Positions 1 to 5,843 of a stretch of 5,843 nucleotides of DNA are shown here, one piece after another. The DNA is taken from contig JAEWHY010000533.1 in NCBI GenBank assembly GCA_023387555.1, positions 1-5,843 of the forward strand, written 5' to 3'. A program made the translations under genes and the position numbers. The stretch comes from Pseudomonadota bacterium (GTDB lineage Bacteria > Pseudomonadota > Alphaproteobacteria > Rhizobiales > Xanthobacteraceae). The notes below the pieces were generated by a model. That model saw only the letters and a program-made list of their open reading frames with translations, was not told the origin of the DNA and searched no databases. The number at the start of each line of letters is the position of its first letter. Within the stretch, counting starts at the first letter, position 1.

Positions 1-31
1 ATATTATACCGGATTTCCGAATTGACCGAAA
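1..31 (+). promoter_or_regulatory. Possible promoter -10 box and repeat in the operon leader
   Basis: The first ten bases are the most AT-rich spot in the window. TATTAT at 2-7 matches five of six bases of the sigma-70 -10 consensus, and any -35 box would lie outside the window. Just downstream, CCGAA occurs twice nine bases apart, at 18-21 (in the context TTCCGAATT) and 26-30 (ACCGAAAT), flanked by TTTC (14-17) and GAAA (28-31). This could be an operator, but such short matches arise easily by chance. Confidence 0.2.
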
Positions 32-78
32 TGTGTCGGCAGCCTTCGATAAGGTTCCTGCACCGGTTGGACGTCGTG

Positions 79-1530
79 ATGGCCTCGGAAAAGCACAATT
101 ATATTGATGGCCAATGGGTGGCCGGCGGATCGGGCCGTCCGAGCACCAATCCTTCCGATCTCTCCGACATCATCGGCCATTTCACGCAAGCCACATCCGC
201 CCAGGTGGATGAAGCCATCAACGCTGCACGAAGTGCGGCAGCGACCTGGGGCGTCTCGCCACTCGAGGCCCGCTACAAGGCCCTGATGGCGATCGGCAAC
301 GAGATCTGTGCCCGTAGCCAGGAGCTTGGTGAACTCTTGTCTCGTGAAGAAGGCAAGCCGCGGGCCGAGGGCGTGGGCGAAGTTTTTCGCTCGGGGCAGT
401 TCTTTCAATACTTCGCAGCCGAGGCGCTGCGGATTTCCGGTGATGCCGTCGACTCCACGCGGCCGGGGATCGAGGTCGATGTCCGGCGCGAGCCGGTCGG
501 AGTCGTTGCCGTCATCTCGCCCTGGAATTTTCCGCTGTCGACGGCATGCTGGAAGATCGCGCCTGCGCTCGCCTTCGGCAATGCCGTGATCTGGAAGCCG
601 GCCAGTGCGACGCCGGCAATCGCCTGGCAGTTTGCTGAGATTGTCAGCCGCCAGAATCTGCCGGCTGGCACCTTCAATCTGCTGATGGGATCGGGAAGCG
701 TCGTCGGCGATGCGCTGGCCGGCAGCCCCGACATCGACGCGGTCACTTTCACCGGCTCCTACGAGGTCGGCCGCGCAGTCGCGACCCGCGCCGCGCCGCC
801 CTTCACGCGCATTCAGCTCGAACTCGGCTCCAAGAATCCGCTGGTCGTCATGGACGATGGCGATATCGACCTTGCGGTCGCGCACGCGCTGAACGGCGCG
901 TTTTTCGGATCGGGCCAGAAATGCACCGCGTCATCGCGGCTGATCGTGCATCGCAAGGTGCATGATGAATTCGTCGCCAAACTGAAGGCCAAGACCGAGG
1001 CGCTTGTGGTCGGTCACGCGCTCGACGACGGCACGCAGATTGGCCCGGTGGTCGACGAGAAGCAACTCGCACAGGCGCTTGATTATGTGAAGCTGGCCGA
1101 AAGCGAGGGCTGCGAGCGGGTGTGCGGCGGCGAGCGGCTGAAGCGGCGCACCGAAGGCTATTATTTCGCGCCGACGCTGTTTGTGGGCACGAAGAACGAC
1201 ATGCGGGTCAACCGCGAGGAAATGTTCTGCCCGATCGCCTGCGTGATCGAGGCCGGCAGCTACGAGGAGGCGCTGGCGCTTGCGAACGATACGCCGTACG
1301 GGCTGACCTCGGGCATCATCACGAAATCGCTGGCGCGGGCGAACCACTTCCGCCGCAACATGAAGACCGGCTGCGTGATGGTGAATCTGCCGACCGCAGG
1401 CACGGATTATCATGTGCCGTTCGGCGGCCGGAAGAAGTCATCCTACGGGCCGCGCGAGCAGGGGCGCGTGGCGGTCGAGTTTTTCACGGCGATGAAGACG
1501 TCCTACATCAATGCGGGAGCGCCGGAATAG
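79..1530 (+). CDS. NAD(P)-dependent aldehyde dehydrogenase, 2-oxoglutarate-semialdehyde dehydrogenase type
   Basis: This is a soluble cytoplasmic ALDH-superfamily enzyme of 483 residues, a full length for the family. Visible motifs are SPWNFP with the oxyanion Asn150, the cofactor-binding Lys173 in WKPAS, FTGS at 224-227 with Gly231, general-base Glu248 in LELGSKNP, catalytic Cys282 in GQKCTASSR, and Glu381/Phe383 of the EExF motif that binds the cofactor ribose. The C-terminal block with NLPTAG (436-441) and GGRKKSSYGPREQG (449-462) is typical of 2-oxoglutarate-semialdehyde (2,5-dioxopentanoate) dehydrogenases. These oxidise the semialdehyde to 2-oxoglutarate at the end of hydroxyproline, glucarate or pentose-acid catabolism. 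The second Gly of ELGGK is Ser here, and the Gly of EEIFGP is Cys. In-frame starts also exist at 22 (TTG) and 31 (ATG), but the family-like N-terminus (HNYIDGQWV) begins just after the ATG at 79, which has only a weak ribosome site. The family call is secure. The substrate is inferred and could be another semialdehyde. Confidence 0.9.
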   Translation: MASEKHNYIDGQWVAGGSGRPSTNPSDLSDIIGHFTQATSAQVDEAINAARSAAATWGVSPLEARYKALMAIGNEICARSQELGELLSREEGKPRAEGVGEVFRSGQFFQYFAAEALRISGDAVDSTRPGIEVDVRREPVGVVAVISPWNFPLSTACWKIAPALAFGNAVIWKPASATPAIAWQFAEIVSRQNLPAGTFNLLMGSGSVVGDALAGSPDIDAVTFTGSYEVGRAVATRAAPPFTRIQLELGSKNPLVVMDDGDIDLAVAHALNGAFFGSGQKCTASSRLIVHRKVHDEFVAKLKAKTEALVVGHALDDGTQIGPVVDEKQLAQALDYVKLAESEGCERVCGGERLKRRTEGYYFAPTLFVGTKNDMRVNREEMFCPIACVIEAGSYEEALALANDTPYGLTSGIITKSLARANHFRRNMKTGCVMVNLPTAGTDYHVPFGGRKKSSYGPREQGRVAVEFFTAMKTSYINAGAPE

Positions 1531-1533
1531 GCC

Positions 1534-2580
1534 ATGACCGCAAGCGATCGCTTCCTCATCGACGGCCTGCAATACTGCAACTGGTCGGAGAAGATTTTCC
1601 GGGAGCTGAACGCGGGCGGCGTCACGGCGATCCACGTGACGATCTGCTATCATGAGAACTTCCGCGAAACGATCGCCAACATCGGGCAATGGAACAGGTG
1701 GTTCCAGGATTTCCCCGAACTGATCTGTCCCGCCGGCTCTGCGGATGACGTGAGTCGTGCGAAGGAGACCGGGCGCACAGCGGTGATCTTCGGCTTCCAG
1801 AATCCCGCGCCGATCGAGGACGATCTGTCGCTCCTCGAGATCTGGCATCGCCTCGGCGTGCGGTTCATGCAGCTCTCGTACAACAATCAGAGCCTGCTCG
1901 CGACCGGCTGCTACGAGGCCGAGGACCCCGGCATCACGCGCATGGGCCGTGAGGTCATTCGCGAGATGAACCGGGTCGGTCTCGTGATCGACATGTCGCA
2001 TTCGGCCGAGCGTTCGACGCTGGAGGCGATCGAGCTGTCGTCGCGGCCGATAGCCATCACCCATGCCAACCCGTCATCATGGCATCCCGTGGCCCGCAAC
2101 AAATCCGACACGGTGCTCAAGGCACTCGGAGAGAGCGGCGGCATGCTCGGGTTCAGCCTCTATCCGCTGCATCTGAAGGGCGGATCGGGCTGCACGTTGC
2201 GCAGCTTCTGCGAGATGGTGGCGCGGACCGCCGACCTGATGGGCGTCAATCGTATCGGCATCGGCTCGGATCTTTGCCAGGATCAGCCGGACTCCGTTGT
2301 CGAATGGATGCGGGTCGGGCGCTGGACCCGCGACGCGCGCGGCGCGTCAGGCGCGCTCGGCGCCGCGGTGTTTCCGCCGCAGCCGGACTGGTTCCGCAAC
2401 AACACGCAATTTACCGGGATCGCAGACGGGTTGGCGGATGCGGGCTTTGCTGCGCCGGAGATCGACGGCATCATGGGCGGCAACTGGCTGGAGTTTTTCG
2501 AGCGCTCCTTTGGTTCTGATCGGACGGAGCGGGCCGAAAGCAGCGGGGCGGCTCAGCGCGCCTCGGGCAAGGGCGTCTGA
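1534..2580 (+). CDS. Divergent M19 (renal/membrane dipeptidase family) protein with altered metal site
   Basis: This 348-residue protein has the M19 amidohydrolase fold pattern. It shows DLSLLEIWHRLGVRF (97-111), GREVIREMNRVGLVIDMSH (138-156), the THAN segment with His177, Arg188 in HPVARNKSD, the GIGSDL strand with Asp246, and the closing GGNWLEFF (315-322). Canonical M19 enzymes hydrolyse dipeptides with two zinc ions held by an N-terminal HxD, a bridging Glu and two later His. The two later His (156, 177), the substrate-binding Arg188 and Asp246 are present. The HxD position, however, reads DGLQY (10-14), the bridging Glu position appears to be Gln89 (GFQNP), and the substrate His of the usual LTH segment is Tyr116 (LSYNNQ). 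No signal peptide or membrane segment is seen, so the 'membrane' name should not be taken literally. The start lies 3 bases after the dehydrogenase stop, with GGAA at 1524-1527. It could be a mononuclear hydrolase, a lyase/isomerase on this fold, or a non-catalytic protein. The fold call is strong; dipeptidase activity is doubtful. Confidence 0.85.
   Translation: MTASDRFLIDGLQYCNWSEKIFRELNAGGVTAIHVTICYHENFRETIANIGQWNRWFQDFPELICPAGSADDVSRAKETGRTAVIFGFQNPAPIEDDLSLLEIWHRLGVRFMQLSYNNQSLLATGCYEAEDPGITRMGREVIREMNRVGLVIDMSHSAERSTLEAIELSSRPIAITHANPSSWHPVARNKSDTVLKALGESGGMLGFSLYPLHLKGGSGCTLRSFCEMVARTADLMGVNRIGIGSDLCQDQPDSVVEWMRVGRWTRDARGASGALGAAVFPPQPDWFRNNTQFTGIADGLADAGFAAPEIDGIMGGNWLEFFERSFGSDRTERAESSGAAQRASGKGV
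2569..2573 (+). promoter_or_regulatory. Ribosome binding site deciding the start of the 578-aa gene
   Basis: AAGGG lies inside the end of the M19 gene, nine bases before the ATG at 2583 and twelve before the second ATG at 2586, so it favours 2583. A later in-frame Met (residue 34, base 2682), where ordered sequence begins, has no comparable site upstream. Confidence 0.55.
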
Positions 2581-2582
2581 GC

Positions 2583-4319
2583 ATGATGCAGCGGCCTGAA
2601 CCGGTCTTGAGCGACTTGGACGGGCCTGCATCCGGCACCGCGCCGGTATCCGCCGTGCCGTTGCGATCGCCCGACATCGTGATGCGGCTCGACCGGCTCG
2701 GCTGCTTTCATCAGACCCGACTGTCCTTCATGCGTGTGCTGCTGCGCCGGCTGGACCGCGAAGGCTGGCGGCTGTCGCGGGCCAAATGGGACGTGAACGA
2801 CCGCGGCGAAGGCGTCGCGGTGTATCGCGCGGCGGGACCGTTGCGCAGCTGCAGCCTCGTCGCGTTCGCGCATGACCTGCCGCCTGAGAAACGCACCGAT
2901 CGCGTCATCGCAGAAGAATGGGACGCGACCTTTGCCCTGTTCGATGGTGAGCCGGCGCCTCATGACATCGAGCGGCTTCGCCGCAACGTGCCGCGTCAGG
3001 AAGCCGGCCGCGTCAGCGACAGCGAGATCGTGCTGGCGCGCGCCAACAAGAGCGTGCGTCTGTTCGATCACGTGGCGTCCTGCCTTGCCGCCGGCCAGCA
3101 GCCGCGCGCCGAGGACCTGGCCTCGGTCGGCTATCTGATGCGCACAACCGCTGTCTATGGCAGCGGCAAGTTCGGATTGGCGGTGCGCGAGGCGATCCGG
3201 GATCGCGAGGAATTTCGCGCGCCGTTCCAGGCGGAGATGCTGGCCGTCTTTTTGATCCGCGCCTTCACGCTGGATCTCGTCGATCATTCGGCGAGGATCA
3301 GGTCGCCGCATCAGGCGATCGCGCTGTCGCCTGCGTTGAAGCGGAGCCTCGGTGTCGGCAATGCCACCGGCCTTGGCATGGCGCCGTTCCTCGTCAACCA
3401 TCCGGCCCTCCTCGACCGCTGGATCACCGCGCGCGAAACGGCGCTGGCGCGCGTGCGTGGCCTTTCGCGCAACACGACATGGCAGCTGCTGCCGGCGCTG
3501 GTCGCGCGGGCGAAGAGGCTGGTCGCCTCGTGGACCACGACCGACGCCGCGCAACAGGAGCGGATCAAGGGTCTTGCCGCGGACCTCGAGGCGCTGTCCG
3601 GCAGGATTGCTGCAGGACCGTCCGGACCCCTGCCGTTCAATGCGCTCTATCGATGGGCGGAATCGGCGCTCGGGCTGGAAGCACAGGAGATGCTGGTCTC
3701 GCTGCTGATCGAACCGCATCGCGATCTCGTCGACGATCTCGCGGAAACGATGGCGTGCGATGAGGAGGCCGAATTTTCCATTGACGGCAGGATGACGGTT
3801 GGCGGCCTCATCGCGCTGATCGAACAGAACTACCGCTTCGCGCTCGACACCGATTTCAGCGATGCCCGGGCGCAGGCCCGGTTCTGGTATGTCTCGGAGG
3901 AAAAGCTCGAGCCGCGGCTCGGCGAGCGCAGCGAGGAGGACGGTGCGGATCGCGAGCAGCCGCTCGGAATTGCCCGCGATGTCGCGGGGCTGTGGCAGGC
4001 CTTGCAGCCGCGCGACCGCAACGAGCGGATGGCGCCTTTCCTGCTGCAGCATCCCGACTACCGCCACCTCGTCCGGCGCGTTCAGATTTCGGCGCGCCAC
4101 CCTTACGCGGAGATCCGCGACAATCTGCTGTCCGCCGAAATGCGGCCTATCGATCTGTTGCGTGCCAAGCTCGCATGCTTCGGGGCGACCCGCTTCGATC
4201 CGAAGTCGGACCGTTGGGTCCGCATCACGATGTTCCAGAATGCGCCCCTGCTGGACGAGATCGGTCATTGCGATCCCGACGACTGGGTGCTGCCGCCGCT
4301 TGCAGGGCAGCAGCCATGA
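2583..4319 (+). CDS. Conserved-looking protein of unknown function, 578 aa
   Basis: I do not recognise a named domain. The protein is soluble-looking, with no signal peptide or transmembrane helix. Residues 1-30 are a Pro/Ser/Ala-rich leader, and ordered sequence begins near residue 33. An N-terminal part (about 33-130) alternates Arg-rich helix (LSFMRVLLRRLDREGW) with strands and ends in RTDRVIAEEWDATFALFDG (104-122). A central helical part (about 150-390) contains YLMRTTAVYGSGKFG (184-198) and a Gly-rich stretch, GNATGLGMAPF (259-269). The C-terminal part has FWYVSEEKLEPRLGER (434-449) and RFDPKSDRWVRI (537-548). GSGKFG is not a Walker A motif, because Ser/Thr does not follow the Lys. AAGGG at 2569-2573, nine bases upstream, supports the first of two adjacent ATGs. 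The gene begins 2 bases after the M19 stop and overlaps the next start, so it should act with those products. Codon usage matches its neighbours, which argues for a real, resident gene. Confidence 0.85.
   Translation: MMQRPEPVLSDLDGPASGTAPVSAVPLRSPDIVMRLDRLGCFHQTRLSFMRVLLRRLDREGWRLSRAKWDVNDRGEGVAVYRAAGPLRSCSLVAFAHDLPPEKRTDRVIAEEWDATFALFDGEPAPHDIERLRRNVPRQEAGRVSDSEIVLARANKSVRLFDHVASCLAAGQQPRAEDLASVGYLMRTTAVYGSGKFGLAVREAIRDREEFRAPFQAEMLAVFLIRAFTLDLVDHSARIRSPHQAIALSPALKRSLGVGNATGLGMAPFLVNHPALLDRWITARETALARVRGLSRNTTWQLLPALVARAKRLVASWTTTDAAQQERIKGLAADLEALSGRIAAGPSGPLPFNALYRWAESALGLEAQEMLVSLLIEPHRDLVDDLAETMACDEEAEFSIDGRMTVGGLIALIEQNYRFALDTDFSDARAQARFWYVSEEKLEPRLGERSEEDGADREQPLGIARDVAGLWQALQPRDRNERMAPFLLQHPDYRHLVRRVQISARHPYAEIRDNLLSAEMRPIDLLRAKLACFGATRFDPKSDRWVRITMFQNAPLLDEIGHCDPDDWVLPPLAGQQP
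4304..4319 (+). promoter_or_regulatory. Translational coupling site (AGGG plus ATGA overlap)
   Basis: AGGG at 4304-4307 precedes the ATG at 4316 by eight bases. The ATG shares bases with the TGA stop (4317-4319) of the upstream gene. Such ATGA overlaps usually mean that ribosomes finishing the first gene start the second, which tends to balance the amounts of the two proteins. Confidence 0.65.
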
Positions 4320-4966
4320 GCTGGTCGTTGAACGAACTCGAGGCCGAGACCAGGAAAGCCATTCGCGGCGCCGGCCTGTCGTGGGGACTCGCGGAAGATG
4401 GCGCCAAGGCGGTCCGCTGGCTGGCGGCGCAGGGTGTCGATCCGCTGCCGGCGTTGCGCGACATTCTCGATCGACATGGTCATGCGAACATCGCGCCGAC
4501 GTTCACGATGGCCGAGACGGGACGCTGGCACGCGGCTGCGCCGATCTGCCCGATCACGCTCGGCGCAGCCCTTTGCGACAATGCCGGCCGGCTGGCGACG
4601 GAGCCGTGCGTCGCAGGTCCGGTGGCGCGGCCGCTGCTGCTGATCCCGTTTGTCGCCACGGCCGCGCGCATTCTCGGACGGCCGCTGCAGCTTGACGTGA
4701 ATGGCTCACCGGTCGTGCTCAACGCACAGGGCGATCCGTCCGGCGATGTGTCCGTGCTCGATCTGCCGGACGTGTCTAACATTCACTGCGCGGTAGCTGT
4801 TGGCCAGCCGCATGCATCGCAGTTCAGGGCGGCATCGACGCGCGGGATGGAGGCCGATCCGCAGTCATGGGCGCGGATCGAAGCCTATGTCCATCGCACC
4901 TACGTCCCGGCGAGCGAGCATTCGCGCCGCGCAGGCGCGGGGGCGGGGCTGATCGACAATGACTGA
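4316..4966 (+). CDS. DUF3726-type protein of unknown function
   Basis: This 216-residue soluble protein matches what I know of the DUF3726 family. It starts with SLNELEAETRKAIRGAGLSW (residues 4-23) followed by GLAEDGAKAVRWLAAQG, and ends with the characteristic block TYVPASEHSRRAGAGAGLID (195-214) and then ND. The middle has a Cys/Pro/Gly-rich segment (APICPITLGAALCDNAG, 75-91) and a hydrophobic stretch, RPLLLIPFVATAARIL (105-120), that is too interrupted by polar and Pro residues to be a clear membrane helix. No enzymatic motif is recognised and the molecular function is unknown. The open frame runs far upstream (to 3992), but the ATG at 4316 is chosen because the conserved N-terminus begins there, it overlaps the preceding stop as ATGA, and AGGG lies 8 bases upstream. 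The overlap implies translational coupling with the 578-residue protein and suggests a shared role. The family call is from memory of its sequence pattern. Confidence 0.82.
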   Translation: MSWSLNELEAETRKAIRGAGLSWGLAEDGAKAVRWLAAQGVDPLPALRDILDRHGHANIAPTFTMAETGRWHAAAPICPITLGAALCDNAGRLATEPCVAGPVARPLLLIPFVATAARILGRPLQLDVNGSPVVLNAQGDPSGDVSVLDLPDVSNIHCAVAVGQPHASQFRAASTRGMEADPQSWARIEAYVHRTYVPASEHSRRAGAGAGLIDND

Positions 4967-4972
4967 CTGAGC

Positions 4973-4976
4973 GGAG
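4973..4976 (+). promoter_or_regulatory. Ribosome binding site of the Ldh_2 gene
   Basis: GGAG sits five bases before the ATG at 4982, in the 15-base gap after the DUF3726 gene. This is the clearest Shine-Dalgarno match in the cluster. Confidence 0.6.
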
Positions 4977-4981
4977 CTGCA

Positions 4982-5843
4982 ATGAGCACTGGGCAGATGA
5001 CCCTCGATGAAATCAACGCGCTGGCGATGTCCGCGCTCGTGGCTGCCGGCGCGTCGCCCGAGCAGGCGAAGCCGCTCGCTGCCGCCGTGGCCGCGGCCGA
5101 GGCGGACGGAATTGCCTCGCACGGGCTCGCCTATGTGCCCACCTATTGCGAGCATCTGCGTTGCGGCAAGGTGGACGGCAAGGCCCTGCCGGAGGTGAGC
5201 AGGCCGAAGCCCGCGCTGATCGTGGTCGATGCAAAAAGCGGCTTTGCGCATCCCGCGATCGATGCGGGGTTCAAGGAACTGATCCCGCTCGCCCGCGAGA
5301 TGGGCATCGCCGGGCTCGCCATCCGCAACTCGTATAATTGCGGCGTGCTCGGTTATCACACCGAGCGGCTGGCCGCTGCCGGATTGCTGGGCCTCGGCTA
5401 CACCAATGCGCCGGCGTCGATTGCACCGTTCGGCGGCCGCAAGGCTGTCGTCGGCACCAATCCGTTCGCCATCGCTGCGCCCGACGGCAAAGGCGGCGCC
5501 GCGATCTCCATCGACCAGAGCGCCAGCGTCATCGCCAAGAGCGAAGTGATGCGCAAGAAACGCGCCGGCGCTTCGATCCCGGAAGGCTGGGCGTTCGGCC
5601 CGGACGGTCAGCCGACCACAGATCCCGACGTCGCGCTGAAAGGCACGATGGCGCCGAGCGGCGGCTACAAGGGCTTCGGTGCGGGGCTCATGGTTGAGCT
5701 GCTCGCGGCTGCCGCAAGCGGCGCGGTGCTTGCGCTGGATGCGAGCCCGTTTTCCGGCCCGGCCGGCGGTCCGCCGCGGACCGGGCAGTTCTTCATCGCG
5801 ATCGATGTCGCGACAAGTTCGGGCGGCGAATTCGGCCAGCGCG
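4982..5843 (+). CDS. Ldh_2 / malate-lactate dehydrogenase-fold NAD(P)-dependent oxidoreductase, 3' truncated by window end
   Basis: There are 287 codons before the window ends, with the frame still open. The family is usually about 330-350 residues, so the C-terminus is missing. Members reduce 2-oxo acids or cyclic imino acids with NAD(P)H; examples are ureidoglycolate dehydrogenase, 2,3-diketogulonate reductase and piperideine/pyrroline-2-carboxylate reductase. Visible motifs are ADGIASHGL with the catalytic His47, AIRNSYNCGVLGYH (114-126), APFGGRKAVVGTNPF (148-162), IDQSAS (177-182), and GGYKGFGAGLMVELL (227-241) in the helix packing the cofactor site. The Arg that normally follows the SHG motif at His+4 is Tyr51, and the His of the usual SxHxG segment is Asn120 (SYNCG). 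The start ATG has GGAG at 4973-4976, five bases upstream, and lies 15 bases after the DUF3726 stop. The substrate is unknown. An imino acid or a 2-keto sugar acid would both fit the neighbouring semialdehyde dehydrogenase. Confidence 0.9.
   Translation, partial: MSTGQMTLDEINALAMSALVAAGASPEQAKPLAAAVAAAEADGIASHGLAYVPTYCEHLRCGKVDGKALPEVSRPKPALIVVDAKSGFAHPAIDAGFKELIPLAREMGIAGLAIRNSYNCGVLGYHTERLAAAGLLGLGYTNAPASIAPFGGRKAVVGTNPFAIAAPDGKGGAAISIDQSASVIAKSEVMRKKRAGASIPEGWAFGPDGQPTTDPDVALKGTMAPSGGYKGFGAGLMVELLAAAASGAVLALDASPFSGPAGGPPRTGQFFIAIDVATSSGGEFGQR

Noticed and set aside
4..885. 293-codon open frame on the minus strand opposite the aldehyde dehydrogenase
   Set aside because: The + strand carries intact catalytic ALDH motifs across the same bases. 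The minus product is Arg/Asp/Gly-rich with no motif, which is the usual mirror-frame artefact of GC-rich codon use.
1122..1655. 177-codon + strand open frame across the dehydrogenase/M19 junction
   Set aside because: It runs in another frame over two genes with clear family motifs, and its product is an Arg-rich shadow without recognisable features.
3159..3176. GSGKFG in the 578-aa protein as a nucleotide-binding P-loop
   Set aside because: A Walker A motif needs GxxxxGK followed by Ser or Thr. Here Phe follows the Lys and the leading Gly spacing does not fit, and no Walker B partner is evident.
3992..4315. N-terminal extension of the DUF3726 gene by 108 codons
   Set aside because: It would overlap the end of the 578-residue gene by over 300 bases, its translation has no family likeness, and the ATG at 4316 has a ribosome site and begins the conserved N-terminus.
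4628..4675. Hydrophobic stretch of the DUF3726 protein as a transmembrane helix
   Set aside because: Residues 105-120 are short and contain Arg and Pro, more like a buried core segment than a membrane span.

Overview
The window is a GC-rich stretch of bacterial chromosome carrying one compact, co-directional gene cluster on the + strand. Five genes follow one another with gaps of 3, 2 and 15 bases and one 4-base ATGA overlap, which is the layout of a single operon. Strong G/C preference at third codon positions, and protein sequences that read like those of Rhizobiales, suggest an alphaproteobacterium, most likely Bradyrhizobium-like. This placement rests on composition and recalled family resemblance, not on a search.

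Layout: a short leader (1-78) precedes an aldehyde dehydrogenase of the 2-oxoglutarate-semialdehyde dehydrogenase type (79-1530). Next comes a divergent member of the M19 renal/membrane dipeptidase family (1534-2580) that lacks several residues of the canonical metal site. It is followed by a 578-residue soluble protein of unknown function (2583-4319) and a 216-residue protein of the DUF3726 type (4316-4966), which are translationally coupled. The window ends inside an Ldh_2/malate-dehydrogenase-fold NAD(P)-dependent oxidoreductase (4982 to beyond 5843). There are no RNA genes, mobile elements, CRISPR arrays, clear terminators or gene-free stretches of 300 bases or more.

How the genes may work together: an amidohydrolase-fold protein, an Ldh_2-type oxidoreductase and an aldehyde dehydrogenase whose family typically makes 2-oxoglutarate suggest catabolism of an amino-acid-like or sugar-acid-like compound ending in the TCA cycle. 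The two unknown proteins sit in the middle of the operon and are probably part of the same process. The substrate cannot be read from the sequence. The most unusual points are the altered active site of the M19 protein, the coupled pair of unknown proteins, and two changes at normally conserved positions of the Ldh_2 enzyme.
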